Below are positions 35,311 through 44,586 of a DNA stretch of 64,000 bases, one piece after another; position 1 is the first letter of the stretch; each line of letters opens with the position of its first letter. Origin of the DNA: Sporosarcina luteola (lineage in GTDB: Bacteria > Bacillota > Bacilli > Bacillales_A > Planococcaceae); assembly GCA_014204635.1 (NCBI GenBank), contig JACHLS010000009.1, forward strand, positions 124,001 to 188,000, in the 5' to 3' direction. The notes beneath the pieces are model-generated. The model saw only the letters and a program-made list of their open reading frames with translations. It did not search any database and was not told the DNA's origin. The position numbers were made by a program, and so were the translations under genes.

Positions 35311-35360
35311 TGTTAACGAATTGTAAATAGAACTGAGTGAATCTTTACATAGCCTTTACA
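35311..35360. promoter_or_regulatory. PhoP-like direct repeats between the Na/Pi transporter and yqgB
   Basis: Minus strand: TTTACA (35327-35322), five bases, TTAACA (35316-35311). Plus strand: TTTACA (35344-35349), five bases, TTTACA (35355-35360). The hexamer and 11-base period match the PhoP box, and the minus-strand pair faces a phosphate transporter. Four tandem repeats on one strand, the full consensus, are not present. Confidence 0.42.
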
Positions 35361-35457
35361 ATACAACTATTAAAAGTCATGAATCTGTCGAATTTATGAA
35401 CACCCGATTGTGACTCTCTAGTATGGTAAACTATCTATAGATAAAGGAGGAGCCTCA

Positions 35458-35961
35458 TTGAAATTCCATCAATTATTCATCGCCGCATTAAAAGATCCTA
35501 AAAAACTGGCGGCTTTCAGGTTATTGCCAATCGGCAAGGTGATTCAATATATTTTTTTATTCATCGCTATTTATACCATCGTTTCTTTCACACGTTTTGT
35601 TTTGGGGGATGCCAGTCTCTTTGATGCCTCTCCTGAATTACTGGAATACAGCAAGACGATTGGATGGCTCATTTATCCCATTGCGCTCGTCCTGCAATTT
35701 GTAATTGCTACATTTTATATCTTTGTACGGATCAGCCTTTTCGGACTTGCAGGCGTATTATTTGCGATGATCATGAAGCGGAAAGCAGAATATCGCCATC
35801 TTTGGCGGACGACCGCGGTTTCTGTCACGGTTCCCCTGCTCATTACGCTTGTGCTGGATTCCTTTCCGGCATTCCGTCCCACAGGCATCTATCTGTCATC
35901 TATTGTACACGTGTTATATATTGCTGCGGCTGTGAAATACTATCCGAAATTGAGGAAATGA
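35458..35961 (+). CDS. yqgB: DUF1189 membrane protein (YqgB-like)
   Basis: 167 residues with four or five membrane helices (about 27-47, 66-90, 92-108, 118-137 and 142-160). The family start MKFHQLFIAALKDPKKLAAFR is conserved. Translation starts at a TTG behind AAAGGAGGAG. The helices lie where B. subtilis YqgB has them. Function unknown. yqfZ follows. Confidence 0.85.
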   Translation: MKFHQLFIAALKDPKKLAAFRLLPIGKVIQYIFLFIAIYTIVSFTRFVLGDASLFDASPELLEYSKTIGWLIYPIALVLQFVIATFYIFVRISLFGLAGVLFAMIMKRKAEYRHLWRTTAVSVTVPLLITLVLDSFPAFRPTGIYLSSIVHVLYIAAAVKYYPKLRK

Positions 35962-35988
35962 ATAGTCGGTGATTCGCTTGCATATATT
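35960..35988 (+). promoter_or_regulatory. Sigma-E-like promoter before yqfZ
   Basis: GAATAGT (35960-35966), a 14-base spacer, and CATATATT (35981-35988), with the yqfZ ATG about 20 bases on. This resembles sigma-E sites, and yqfZ of B. subtilis is in the sigma-E regulon. Confidence 0.4.
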
Positions 35989-36005
35989 GCCCGCAGGGGG
36001 GATAT

Positions 36006-36335
36006 ATGATGAGGACTTTATTCGCAGCAATCATTTTATTTTTCATATTTCACATTCTTAAAGAAGACCTGACAGACGGCACGATTCCACTGGCCGCTTT
36101 TTTTACAGAAGAAGAAGCATGCATAGAGGACAAGCTGGAAACGATTCAGGTTACGACAATCGACGGGGATACGATTGAGTCTTTGTTCGCTTTATATCCG
36201 GATGCATCTCAATCTTTTGTAGAACGTTTATCCATGTTCTATGCCCTGAATCCTCATTTGCAAAACCAGCAGATCATTGGCGGGCTGACAGTCAAATTGC
36301 CTTTGTCTAAGAATACTGGAAAACAATGTGATTAA
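36006..36335 (+). CDS. yqfZ: YqfZ-like LysM-domain protein
   Basis: 109 residues: a short N-terminal hydrophobic segment (about 3-18), a Glu-rich stretch with one Cys, and a C-terminal LysM-like fold (VTTIDGDTIESLFALYPDASQSFVERLSMFYALNP through IIGGLTVKLPL). It has the place and plan of B. subtilis YqfZ, a small sporulation-associated protein upstream of ispG. GGGGGG precedes two candidate ATGs at 36006 and 36009. The export signal and LysM suggest cell-wall or spore-coat association (inference). Confidence 0.78.
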   Translation: MMRTLFAAIILFFIFHILKEDLTDGTIPLAAFFTEEEACIEDKLETIQVTTIDGDTIESLFALYPDASQSFVERLSMFYALNPHLQNQQIIGGLTVKLPLSKNTGKQCD

Positions 36336-36361
36336 TTGAATCCCAAGTACTGTTCCTTTCT

Positions 36362-36384
36362 TTTTATCAGGTTGATTGATAAAA
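36362..36384. repeat. AT-rich inverted repeat upstream of ispG
   Basis: TTTTATCA-GGTTGAT-TGATAAAA, about 40 bases before ispG. It could be a weak terminator after yqfZ or an operator; the stem is not GC-rich. Confidence 0.35.
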
Positions 36385-36422
36385 TGAGTAAGTAGATACG
36401 AGTTTTTAAGGAGAGAACATAA

Positions 36423-37547
36423 ATGAGTGAAATGATACACAGATCCAAAACACGTCCTGTCAAGGTCGGCAATTTGACTATTGGCGGCAGCAACGAGCTA
36501 TTCATTCAAAGTATGGCGACAACGAAGACACATGATGTGGATGCGACAGTTGCTGAGATTTTACGGCTCGAAGAAGCAGGCTGCCAAGTTGTGCGGGTCG
36601 CTTGCCCAGACGAACGGGCAGCCTACGCGATTGGAGAAATTAAGAAACGTATCAACATTCCATTAGTAGTAGATATCCATTTTGACTATAAATTAGCTTT
36701 AATTGCGATCGAACAAGGCGCGGATAAAATCCGGATCAATCCAGGCAACATCGGGCGCCAGGAAAAAGTCGAAGCGGTCGTGAAAGCAGCCAAAGCGAAA
36801 GGGATTCCAATCCGCATTGGGGTCAATGCCGGGTCCCTCGAAAAACACATTCTTAAAAAATATGGTTATCCGACCGCAGACGGCATGGTGGAAAGCGCGC
36901 TTCATCATATAAAGATTCTTGAAGATCTGGATTTCCATGATATTATCGTTTCGTTAAAAGCATCGGACGTAAATTTAGCAGTGGAAGCGTACAAAAAAGC
37001 AGCAGCTGCATTCGACTATCCGTTGCATTTAGGCATTACCGAATCGGGAACATTATTTGCAGGCTCCATCAAAAGTGCTGCTGGTCTCGGAACATTGCTT
37101 TCAGCCGGAATTGGCAATACATTACGAGTGTCTCTCAGTGCAGATCCTGTACAGGAAGTGAAAGTGGCGCGAGAATTGCTGAAGGTCTTTGGCCTTTCAT
37201 CCAATGCCGCGACGTTAATCTCCTGCCCTACTTGCGGCCGGATTGAAATTGACTTGATATCCATTGCCAACGAAGTAGAGGAATATATTTCGACAATTAA
37301 AGCCCCGATTAAAGTGGCAGTGCTCGGCTGCGCCGTCAACGGACCCGGTGAAGCACGCGAGGCTGACATCGGAATCGCCGGCGCTCGCGGCGAGGGACTG
37401 TTGTTCATGAAAGGCAAGACGGTCCGTAAAGTGCCGGAAGAGACAATGGTTGAGGAATTGAAGATTGAAATTGATAAAATTGCTGCAGAACATTTCGAGA
37501 AGAAGCGTCAGGAAGAATTACAGCTCCAAGGCGGCGCAATTGAATGA
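36423..37547 (+). CDS. ispG: 4-hydroxy-3-methylbut-2-enyl diphosphate synthase (flavodoxin)
   Basis: [4Fe-4S] enzyme of the MEP isoprenoid pathway, converting MEcPP to HMBPP. The 374 residues match the short bacterial form: TIM-barrel N-terminus ([34 protein letters not shown]) and C-terminal cluster-binding part with Cys in SCPTCGR and [10 protein letters not shown]. Ribosome site GGAGAG. yqfW starts at the last codon of this gene (ATGA-type overlap). IspH, which takes the product, is encoded 6 kb downstream. Confidence 0.97.
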   Translation: MSEMIHRSKTRPVKVGNLTIGGSNELFIQSMATTKTHDVDATVAEILRLEEAGCQVVRVACPDERAAYAIGEIKKRINIPLVVDIHFDYKLALIAIEQGADKIRINPGNIGRQEKVEAVVKAAKAKGIPIRIGVNAGSLEKHILKKYGYPTADGMVESALHHIKILEDLDFHDIIVSLKASDVNLAVEAYKKAAAAFDYPLHLGITESGTLFAGSIKSAAGLGTLLSAGIGNTLRVSLSADPVQEVKVARELLKVFGLSSNAATLISCPTCGRIEIDLISIANEVEEYISTIKAPIKVAVLGCAVNGPGEAREADIGIAGARGEGLLFMKGKTVRKVPEETMVEELKIEIDKIAAEHFEKKRQEELQLQGGAIE

Positions 37548-38128
37548 GGCGATTTCGTCTAGGCATTGACATTGATGGAACCGTCACCTGTCCGACGTCG
37601 CTGCTGCCTCATATTAATGAGCGCTTCGGATGTAATTTGGCGCTCGAGGATATTAAGGAGTATGACCTGACAAAAGCATTTGAAGTCGATGAGGCTGAAT
37701 TTTACGAGTGGTACCGTAAGGCTGAGGAGAACATTTACAGAACCTCGCCAGCACAAGAATATGCGAAGGACATCTTATCGGGCTGGCAGGAGACGTTTGA
37801 GCTGTTCTATATTTCGGCCCGTGGTGAAAACGTTCTGGATTGTACAGTAAAATGGTTTGAACAGGAAGAAATACCGTATGACCATATCGAACTCATCGGA
37901 AGTCACCACAAAATAGAGGCGGCCAAACAGTTTGGAGTCCATTGTTTTTTCGAAGATAAGCATGACAATGCGGTCGCTCTTCATGAAGAGTTGAACATTC
38001 CTGTGTTCTTATTCGACACACCTTATAATCGTCTGCCGATACCAGAAGGCGTTATACGGGTTACAAATTGGAACGAAGCAGATCAATGGATACGGCGCCT
38101 TTTTCCCATTGAGCAGCCGATTAACTGA
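37544..38128 (+). CDS. yqfW: HAD-superfamily 5'-nucleotidase-like protein (YqfW)
   Basis: 194 residues with HAD motif [10 protein letters not shown] at the N-terminus, motif II around [10 protein letters not shown], and motif [28 protein letters not shown]. This fits the 5' nucleotidase, deoxy (NT5C)-type family. Overlaps the ispG stop by four bases and ends in a terminator shared with zur. Substrate is not determinable from sequence. Confidence 0.88.
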   Translation: MRRFRLGIDIDGTVTCPTSLLPHINERFGCNLALEDIKEYDLTKAFEVDEAEFYEWYRKAEENIYRTSPAQEYAKDILSGWQETFELFYISARGENVLDCTVKWFEQEEIPYDHIELIGSHHKIEAAKQFGVHCFFEDKHDNAVALHEELNIPVFLFDTPYNRLPIPEGVIRVTNWNEADQWIRRLFPIEQPIN

Positions 38129-38130
38129 AA

Positions 38131-38171
38131 TAGGGCATGAATCCTTAACACTTGAGGATTCGTGCCCTTTG
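38131..38171. terminator. Bidirectional terminator between yqfW and zur
   Basis: GGGCATGAATCCT and AGGATTCGTGCCC with a 10-base loop serve the two convergent genes; one mismatch. Confidence 0.85.
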
Positions 38172-38172
38172 T

Positions 38173-38589
38173 TTATTGTGAAATGCAAATTGGACATTTG
38201 CCGTAAATTTCAAATTTATGACCTTCTACTTCGTAACCTGACAATTCGCCTGTTATAGTTTCCATCGGGCAATGAGAAATGCTTCTCGTTTTGCCGCATT
38301 CCGTGCAGATGAAATGGTGATGATGATTTTTCGCATCACATTGCATCCGAAAATGGCGTTCTCCATTCAATTCCGTTTCTTCCAGAATCCCAAGTTCCGA
38401 AAAAGTAGTCAGATTCCTATAAATGGTATCGTAACTGATGCCAGGATTATCTTGAGCCATAAAATTCCGTACTTCCATGGCCGACAAATATTTATCGTGC
38501 TCCGAAAAGTATTCGAGCAGCGTCTCCCTATTTTTTGTCCGTTTGAATTGATGTTCGGATAAAATTCTCCAAGCTTCATCAAGTGTCAT
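38173..38589 (-). CDS. zur: Fur-family zinc uptake regulator Zur
   Basis: Zinc-responsive repressor. The 138 residues have a winged-helix domain (about 1-80, with ISYDTIYRNLTTFSELGILEE) and a dimerisation domain. The His-rich NHHHHFICTEC and the structural-zinc cysteines CTEC and CPIC are visible. It is the third gene of znuC-znuB-zur, linked by a four-base overlap with znuB. Synteny and the zinc transporter make Zur likelier than Fur or PerR. Confidence 0.92.
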   Translation of the reverse strand: MTLDEAWRILSEHQFKRTKNRETLLEYFSEHDKYLSAMEVRNFMAQDNPGISYDTIYRNLTTFSELGILEETELNGERHFRMQCDAKNHHHHFICTECGKTRSISHCPMETITGELSGYEVEGHKFEIYGKCPICISQ

Positions 38590-39452
38590 ATCAAATCCGC
38601 CTCCCCTTTTGTTCCGACCATTTTTCGCAAAGTCTTTTTAAAGAATAAGACGAGCAATAAAATGATGACCGATGTAATCACGATTGTACCACCTGGCGCG
38701 ATATCAAGGTAATATGCGGCGATCAAACCGATTAGGACAGATAACTCACCAATTCCGATCGAATAGAGCATAGCTCCTTTAAAACTTTTTGCCAGTTGGA
38801 TGGCCGCAGCAACCGGCAGTGTCATCAAGGAAGATACGAGAAGAATCCCAACGATCCGCATGGATGCGCCAATTACCAATGCTACAATGATCATGAAAAT
38901 AGTTTGAATTACTTTGCCATGAACGCCCGAAACTTTCGCGTACTCCCGATCAAACGACAAGGCAAACAATTCCTTGTAAAAGAAATAAATAAAGCCAATT
39001 ACGCAAAGGGCGATACTAGCGACAATTCCTAAGTCCTGCCGGCTTACTGCCGAAACGGAACCAAAAAGATATCCGACGAGGTCCGTGCCAAAACCTTTTG
39101 CCAACGAGATGAAGATAGCTGCAAATCCGATGCCCGCTGACAAAATGATTGGGATGGCAAGTTCCTCAAAATGCCGGTATGCTCCCCTCAGCCGTTCAAT
39201 TAACAGTGAACCCCCAACCGCAGCTGCCATGCCCAGATAAACAGGGTTTAATGCTGAGAAGAACAATACTTGCTGACTGAGGTACAGACTCCCCGCTATC
39301 CCTGCAAGCGCTACATGGCTCAATGCATCAGCAATAAGAGCAAGCCGTCTCACGACAATGAACAAACCGAGCAACGGTGCTACAATTCCAATTATCATCC
39401 CCGATAAAAATGCATTTTGAAGAAAATCATACGTCAGAATCGCTTCGATCAT
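38586..39452 (-). CDS. znuB: Zinc ABC transporter permease
   Basis: Membrane component of high-affinity zinc uptake (ZurM/AdcB family, ABC-3 type). The 288 residues show eight or nine helices with conserved FIVVRRLALIADALSHVALAGIAG and the cytoplasmic coupling loop, ending in a basic tail. Overlaps znuC and zur by four bases each. The solute-binding protein (AdcA/ZnuA) is not in this cluster and must be elsewhere. Confidence 0.94.
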   Translation of the reverse strand: MIEAILTYDFLQNAFLSGMIIGIVAPLLGLFIVVRRLALIADALSHVALAGIAGSLYLSQQVLFFSALNPVYLGMAAAVGGSLLIERLRGAYRHFEELAIPIILSAGIGFAAIFISLAKGFGTDLVGYLFGSVSAVSRQDLGIVASIALCVIGFIYFFYKELFALSFDREYAKVSGVHGKVIQTIFMIIVALVIGASMRIVGILLVSSLMTLPVAAAIQLAKSFKGAMLYSIGIGELSVLIGLIAAYYLDIAPGGTIVITSVIILLLVLFFKKTLRKMVGTKGEADLI

Positions 39453-40219
39453 CTTTCCACCTCCTCATCGCTTTGGTGGACTCTGCGTACAGGATGACCA
39501 TACCAGTTCGAGATATCGAGATCATCCATTTTCTTATAGTCTGACTGTACGCCATGGAAATGGATTGTACGATTCAAACACGCGACATGGGAAGCCAGAT
39601 CGGTGACAATATCAATTTCATGCGTCACAAGAAGGATGGCAATTCCATGGTCACGGTTGAGCGTTTGAAGCATAGTATAGAAAGACGCGATATTTTGCTG
39701 GTCGATCCCTACCGTCGGTTCATCCATGATGAGAAGATCCGGTTTTCCAACAAGCGCTCTGGCAATAAAAACCCGTTGTTGTTGGCCGCCGGAAAGCTCG
39801 CCGATCGGACGCGAATGATAGGAATCCATTTTGACGATTTTCAATGCTTCCATCGCCTGTTGATCTTCCCTTTTTGTAAAATGCTTGAAAAGTCCTGTTT
39901 TACGTGTCAAACCACTTCGGACTACTTCCAAGACAGTGGCCGGAAAGCCGGAATTGAAAGCGTTCGACTTTTGAGAAACATACCCGATCCGCTCACGTTG
40001 TCGAAACGATGAAATGTTCTCACCAAACAATTCGATCGAACCGCTGCTTGGTTTTATTAAACCTAAGATGAGTTTGATCAACGTCGACTTTCCAGAACCA
40101 TTTGGGCCAATCAGCGCCCAAAACTCACCTTGCTCGACTTTCAATGAAATATGTTCAAGGACTTCCGTACGATCGTACGTGAAACTGACATCCTTACATT
40201 CGATGATTGTATTTTTCAT
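39449..40219 (-). CDS. znuC: Zinc ABC transporter ATP-binding protein
   Basis: 256 residues with Walker A GPNGSGKST (about 38-46), Q-loop IGYVSQKS, signature LSGGQQQR, Walker B LLIMDEPTVGID and the switch His in LVTHEID. Powers ZnuB. I chose the ATG at 40219 behind AAAGGGA. The frame is open for 68 further codons upstream, but these run through the promoter and operator. First gene of znuC-znuB-zur. Confidence 0.95.
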   Translation of the reverse strand: MKNTIIECKDVSFTYDRTEVLEHISLKVEQGEFWALIGPNGSGKSTLIKLILGLIKPSSGSIELFGENISSFRQRERIGYVSQKSNAFNSGFPATVLEVVRSGLTRKTGLFKHFTKREDQQAMEALKIVKMDSYHSRPIGELSGGQQQRVFIARALVGKPDLLIMDEPTVGIDQQNIASFYTMLQTLNRDHGIAILLVTHEIDIVTDLASHVACLNRTIHFHGVQSDYKKMDDLDISNWYGHPVRRVHQSDEEVER

Positions 40220-40286
40220 AGTCAAATCCCTTTCTATCAAAACAGGCGGTATTATGTGAACTAGCAAGAAACTATCCACGATAATA

Positions 40287-40297
40287 GTAACCGTTAC
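40287..40297. promoter_or_regulatory. Candidate Zur operator between znuC and yqfT
   Basis: GTAACCGTTAC is a dyad (GTAAC-N-GTTAC) flanked by A/T-rich arms, 68 bases upstream of znuC. It resembles the GTAAT-N-ATTAC core of Bacillus Zur boxes and lies where autoregulation of a zur operon is expected. Confidence 0.45.
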
Positions 40298-40366
40298 GGT
40301 TTGTTGCCTTTGTAGTATAGCGGAATTTCGGTCTTCTGACAACTTATTGAGAAGGAATGGTGTAAT

Positions 40367-40612
40367 TTGGAAATACTTCAGTTTATCAATCAATTGAAAG
40401 CGAGCAGCGACGAAGAAGCACAACGGTTAGCCAGCTCCTATGGCATCGCATTAACGTTGCAAGAAATCAAGGCTTTACGTCCCTTGTTAGATGAGATTTC
40501 ATTCCATTGGCTGTTTTCTGGTGTACCGGAAAGTTTCATCGCAAAGGTGAAGCGAGCGGTCGGGGAAAAAAAAGGAGAAGAACTATTTAGAAGTTATTTG
40601 GATATGATTTAA
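40367..40612 (+). CDS. yqfT: DUF2624 family protein (YqfT-like)
   Basis: 81-residue, mostly helical cytoplasmic protein, MEILQFINQLKASSDEEAQRL and HWLFSGVPESFIAKVKRAVG, beginning at a TTG with AAGGAATGG upstream. Small family of Bacillales with unknown function, at the yqfT position. Divergent from znuC; the candidate Zur site lies between them. Confidence 0.8.
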   Translation: MEILQFINQLKASSDEEAQRLASSYGIALTLQEIKALRPLLDEISFHWLFSGVPESFIAKVKRAVGEKKGEELFRSYLDMI

Positions 40613-40628
40613 CAGATATAGAAGGAGT

Positions 40629-40667
40629 GGAGAAGAACCGTAGCCGATTCTTCTCTTCCCCTCTCCC
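40629..40667. terminator. Probable terminator between yqfT and nfo
   Basis: GGAGTGGAGAAGAA and TTCTTCTCTTCCCC pair around a 10-base loop, between convergent genes. Only a weak T run follows. Confidence 0.5.
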
Positions 40668-40700
40668 ATCCTGCCTGGCAAATAAGCTGCGCTCAAGTAT

Positions 40701-41594
40701 TTATACACCTAGCAGCTCATTTTGAAATGTCTTCGTTCGCAGCATTTCAATTTCCTTTTCATATGGCGCCTTTTTGTTTTTTGCATCCGGTCCGATGAAT
40801 GGAGTTTCCAATATTTTTGGTACTGTTTGAAATTCTGGATGATGGACGATATAGCATAATGGATCAAAACCGATATGGCCAAATCCGATATTCTCATGAC
40901 GGTCTTTCATAGCGCCGCATTCATTTTTACTGTCATTGACATGAATAACCGAAATTCTGTCCTTACCGATGATCCGGTCGAATTCTTCCAAGACACCGTC
41001 AAAATCATGCACAATATCGTATCCCGCATCATGAACGTGGCAAGTATCAAAGCAGACTGACAACCGTTCGTTGTTCGAGACACCATCGATAATCCGAGCC
41101 AGTTCCTCAAAGTTTCTGCCGCATTCGCTTCCTTTTCCGGCCATCGTTTCCAAAGCGATCCGAACTTCCGAATCATCGGACAGCACTTCGTTTAAGCCCT
41201 CGATGATTTTGGCGATTCCCGCTTCGGATCCCGCTCCTACATGTGCTCCTGGATGAAGCACGATCTGATCGGCTCCAAGCGCACCGGTCCGTTCGATCTC
41301 CTTTTGCAGGAAATCGACACCAAGACGGAATGTTTCGGGCTTTGTCGTATTCCCGATATTAATAATATAGGGTGCATGGACGACAATATGGGACATGCCG
41401 TTTTCACGCATATGGAGCTGGCCGTCCTCGATATTCAATTCCTCAATTGGCTTTCTTCTCGTATTTTGCGGCGCTCCCGTGTAAATCATGAAAGTGCTGG
41501 CTCCATAGCCCGCTGCTTCCTTGCTTGAACCGAGCAGCATTTCCTTGCCGCTCATCGATACATGGGAGCCCAATAGGATTGGTTGCTGTTTCAT
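40701..41594 (-). CDS. nfo: Endonuclease IV (apurinic/apyrimidinic)
   Basis: Cuts the backbone at abasic sites during base-excision repair. The 297 residues form the TIM-barrel family with the three-zinc ligands: His and Glu in IVLHPGAH and [50 protein letters not shown] and a terminal Glu (ILETPF). It begins with a four-base overlap of the cshB stop, so nfo and cshB form an operon. Confidence 0.97.
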   Translation of the reverse strand: MKQQPILLGSHVSMSGKEMLLGSSKEAAGYGASTFMIYTGAPQNTRRKPIEELNIEDGQLHMRENGMSHIVVHAPYIINIGNTTKPETFRLGVDFLQKEIERTGALGADQIVLHPGAHVGAGSEAGIAKIIEGLNEVLSDDSEVRIALETMAGKGSECGRNFEELARIIDGVSNNERLSVCFDTCHVHDAGYDIVHDFDGVLEEFDRIIGKDRISVIHVNDSKNECGAMKDRHENIGFGHIGFDPLCYIVHHPEFQTVPKILETPFIGPDAKNKKAPYEKEIEMLRTKTFQNELLGV

Positions 41595-42886
41595 TTTTTA
41601 CGTTTCAATCTCCTTTCCCTCTTTTTGAAGCTCTCCATCTCTCTGGCCATTTTCTTCTTATAACCAGGCTTCACTTTATCCGGCTTCCTAACATAAGACG
41701 CGGCCTTTTTATCGAGCTCATCCGTTTCTTTTACACGTCTTTTTCTAGCATGGCGTTCCTTCACTTCCTGCCATTCGCCATTCTTGATATCTTCATGGAC
41801 AAATGGAATGCCCATTTTTTCAATTTGAACAATTTTATCGTCTTCCGAGGGTTCGTACAACGTAATGGCGACCCCTTCCAATCCAGCACGAGCAGTTCTT
41901 CCTACCCGGTGGATGAAAAACTCCAGATCATCCGGCAGTTCATAGTTGACGACGTGGCTCACGCCAGGTATATCGATTCCTCTGGCAGCCAAATCAGTCG
42001 CAACGATATATTGGAATTCCAAATCGCGAACCTGTTTCATCATGCGCGTTCTTTCACGCGGAGTAAGATCTCCGTGGATGCGTCCGGCCTTAATGCCATG
42101 ACCAGCGAGATAATTAGCAATTTCATCCGCATGCTGTTTGGTATTCGTGAAAACAATTGCCAAGTAAGGATTGATGCCATTCAATACTTGCAAAAGCTTT
42201 TTCTTCCGCTCCATGGAACGGACCGGAACAAGTGAATAATGCATCCCTTCCGTTAACGGTTTCCGCTCGCCGATTTGGATGTGGACCGGGGATTCCATAT
42301 ATTTCTCAAGAAAAGGCTTCAACTTCTCTGGAATTGTGGCAGAGAACACATACATTTCCAGACCAGCTGGCATTCTCGCTGCGAATTGATCGATATCTTC
42401 AATGAACCCCATATCAAACGCTAGATCGGCTTCATCGATTACCAGTATGGAGGCAGTATGGATACCGAGCGCTCCACTTTCCGCCATATCTCGAATCCGT
42501 CCAGGCGTGCCTACAACGATATGGGGAGCAGATTTTAATTTTCCAATCGTTCTTTGCTTGTCCGTCCCCCCAATTAGCAGAGCGCTGCGTATTTCGGTTC
42601 CTTCAATCAATTTGTTCAATTCTGTGAACAACTGTGTCGCCAATTCCCGTGTCGGTGCCGTAATGACAGCTTGAAGTTGATCGCTTTCCATCTCGACTCT
42701 TTCGACAATAGGAATGAGGAAGCTATGTGATTTCCCTGTCCCCGTATGTGCTTGACCAATAGCATTCGAACCTTTTAGGACAAGTGGTATGATTTCTTTT
42801 TGAATAGGTGTCGGTTGTAAAAAACCGAGACGGGCGATTGCATCCCGTAAAAATGGTTTAAATTGGTAATCTGTGTATTTAGACAT
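41591..42886 (-). CDS. cshB: DEAD-box RNA helicase CshB
   Basis: ATP-dependent RNA unwinding, in Bacillus linked to ribosome biogenesis and cold adaptation. The 431 residues include the Q motif ([12 protein letters not shown]), motif I AHTGTGKS, Ia [36 protein letters not shown] and [12 protein letters not shown], then a strongly basic tail ([26 protein letters not shown]). Matches yqfR of B. subtilis. Start behind AGGAGGC. Co-transcribed with nfo. Confidence 0.96.
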   Translation of the reverse strand: MSKYTDYQFKPFLRDAIARLGFLQPTPIQKEIIPLVLKGSNAIGQAHTGTGKSHSFLIPIVERVEMESDQLQAVITAPTRELATQLFTELNKLIEGTEIRSALLIGGTDKQRTIGKLKSAPHIVVGTPGRIRDMAESGALGIHTASILVIDEADLAFDMGFIEDIDQFAARMPAGLEMYVFSATIPEKLKPFLEKYMESPVHIQIGERKPLTEGMHYSLVPVRSMERKKKLLQVLNGINPYLAIVFTNTKQHADEIANYLAGHGIKAGRIHGDLTPRERTRMMKQVRDLEFQYIVATDLAARGIDIPGVSHVVNYELPDDLEFFIHRVGRTARAGLEGVAITLYEPSEDDKIVQIEKMGIPFVHEDIKNGEWQEVKERHARKRRVKETDELDKKAASYVRKPDKVKPGYKKKMAREMESFKKRERRLKRKK

Positions 42887-42997
42887 TGTATGCCTCCTAA
42901 CATACTCTTATTGTAGCATGATTCCGTTCCGCCGTAAGTGAATTTCGCATACTATATAGCGTGAAAGGCAAAACCATTTTAAAGAAAGGGGTTCATA

Positions 42998-43435
42998 ATG
43001 AGATACCAATCCTTCTATCCATTCATGCGGCAACAGCAGTCATCCCCAATTGCAATGCGGCAAACCGGGTATGGCCCGCAATTCCAACCCGGAAACCAGC
43101 AAACGCCTAGACAACCTTTCCCTGGTCCAGGCATGGGGAATCAATTTGGCGCCGGCGGTCAAGGAGCACCAGGACAAAACACGTCCAAAATGGAAATGTA
43201 CATGCAGACAGCCAACCGCTTTATGAGTACTGCTCAACAATACGCTCCGCTGATCCAGCAATTTGCTCCAATGCTGCAAAATTTGCCGGCGATGTGGAAA
43301 TTATATAAAGGTTTTCAATCACTCCCATCCGCCGGCACTGCTGCGCAAAGTACAGTGAATGCCGCTGCAGCTGCTGCACCTAGAGTAGCGGCGGGCGTAT
43401 CCACACCTCGTATTTTCCAGCCACCGACTTTATAA
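42998..43435 (+). CDS. yqfQ: YqfQ/VrrA-like Gln/Pro/Gly-rich protein
   Basis: 145 residues of low complexity: Gln/Pro/Gly-rich first half (MRQQQSSPIAMRQTGYGPQF, PGPGMGNQFGAGGQG), a central amphipathic region (MEMYMQTANRFMSTAQQYAPLIQQFAPMLQNLPAMWKLYKGFQ), and an Ala-rich end. It follows an AAAGAAAGGGG site and lies between cshB and ispH, as in Bacillus where this gene is yqfQ (VrrA in B. anthracis). A role in spore or surface structure has been suggested for VrrA; none can be proven here. Confidence 0.82.
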   Translation: MRYQSFYPFMRQQQSSPIAMRQTGYGPQFQPGNQQTPRQPFPGPGMGNQFGAGGQGAPGQNTSKMEMYMQTANRFMSTAQQYAPLIQQFAPMLQNLPAMWKLYKGFQSLPSAGTAAQSTVNAAAAAAPRVAAGVSTPRIFQPPTL

Positions 43436-43437
43436 GT

Positions 43438-43466
43438 TTGAAACTCAAGTCAACTCCAACTATAAT
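43438..43466 (+). promoter_or_regulatory. Sigma-A promoter of ispH
   Basis: TTGAAA (43438-43443), a 17-base spacer, and TATAAT (43461-43466), 32 bases before the ATG. The -35 begins within two bases of the yqfQ stop. Confidence 0.85.
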
Positions 43467-43498
43467 GGACATAGAGCCCATTAGAGGAGTGAGTTTCA

Positions 43499-44476
43499 AT
43501 GAAAGTGTTAAAGATTTCCCCGAGGGGCTATTGCTACGGGGTTGTCGATGCAATGGTCATTGCACGGAATGCAGCGCTCGACAAAACATTACCAAGGCCC
43601 ATTTATATTTTGGGCATGATTGTTCATAATAAACACGTTACTGATGCATTTGAAGAGGACGGGATCATCACACTCGACGGCAAAGACCGTCTGGACATCT
43701 TGAACAAAGTGGAAACCGGCACTGTCATTTTTACCGCCCATGGCGTTTCTCCTGAAGTTCGGGAACTGGCTCGCAAGAAAGGACTCGTTTCCATTGATGC
43801 CACTTGTCCAGACGTCTCTGTCACCCATTATTTGATAGAAGAAAAAGTAGCAGAAGGATACGACATCATCTACATCGGGAAAAAGTATCACCCAGAACCA
43901 GAAGGCGCCATCGGCATTGCGCCGCATGCCGTGCATTTGATTGAGACAGTGGAAGATGTCGAGAATATGACAATCGACAACGAGAAGCTGCTCGTGACGA
44001 ACCAAACGACGATGAGTCAATGGGATGTTGCCGATATTATGGATGCCTTGAAAGAAAAGTATCCGCATATTGAAGTGCATAAGGAAATTTGCCTCGCTAC
44101 CCAAGTAAGGCAGGAGGCTGTCGCGGAACAGGCAGGTGAAGCCGATCTTCTTATCGTCGTCGGCGATCCGAAAAGCAATAACTCAAACCGCTTGACGCAA
44201 GTATCGGTGGAGATCGCCAACACGCCAGCCTATCGGGTTTCGGATGTGTCTGAAATTGATGTTGCTTGGTTGAGCGGTGTTGAAACGGTAGCAGTCACTG
44301 CAGGTGCTTCCACACCTACTATCGTCGTCCGGGAAGTGATTGCGTTTCTTGACCAATTTGATCCAGAGGATCCATCGACACATAATCCGGAACGCAAATT
44401 CCAATTGGAGAAGATCCTTCCGAAGATAAAAAATCCGACCCCTGTAAATCGGATTGAACCATACGCCAAATTGTAA
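43499..44476 (+). CDS. ispH: 4-hydroxy-3-methylbut-2-enyl diphosphate reductase
   Basis: [4Fe-4S] enzyme that makes IPP and DMAPP from HMBPP. The 325 residues show the three cluster cysteines in context: [10 protein letters not shown] (Cys12), DATCPDV and KEICLATQ, with the catalytic Glu and Thr neighbourhood QTTMSQ. Also conserved are [11 protein letters not shown] and [14 protein letters not shown] site and its own strong promoter. Completes the terminal MEP steps with ispG. Confidence 0.97.
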   Translation: MKVLKISPRGYCYGVVDAMVIARNAALDKTLPRPIYILGMIVHNKHVTDAFEEDGIITLDGKDRLDILNKVETGTVIFTAHGVSPEVRELARKKGLVSIDATCPDVSVTHYLIEEKVAEGYDIIYIGKKYHPEPEGAIGIAPHAVHLIETVEDVENMTIDNEKLLVTNQTTMSQWDVADIMDALKEKYPHIEVHKEICLATQVRQEAVAEQAGEADLLIVVGDPKSNNSNRLTQVSVEIANTPAYRVSDVSEIDVAWLSGVETVAVTAGASTPTIVVREVIAFLDQFDPEDPSTHNPERKFQLEKILPKIKNPTPVNRIEPYAKL

Positions 44477-44511
44477 ATGCCAAGGTGAAACACGGTCATA
44501 TTTCTAAAGAT

Positions 44512-44552
44512 AAAAGCTGCCTTTCCTAATTTCAGGAGGCAGCTTTTTCATG
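44512..44552. terminator. Bidirectional terminator between ispH and yqfO
   Basis: AAAGCTGCC and GGCAGCTTT around a 16-base loop (with inner TCCT/AGGA), flanked by A and T runs; serves convergent ispH and yqfO. Confidence 0.9.
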
Positions 44553-44586
44553 AAACCCTAATCATCCGCATTCAGCCTCCCATTGT

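Noticed and set aside
36362..36384. Inverted repeat before ispG as an operator
   Set aside because: It is short, AT-rich and unsupported by any known regulator; kept only as a low-confidence repeat.
41525..42235. 236-codon plus-strand frame
   Set aside because: Longest antisense frame in the window, but it is the shadow of cshB and nfo; both have full motif sets.
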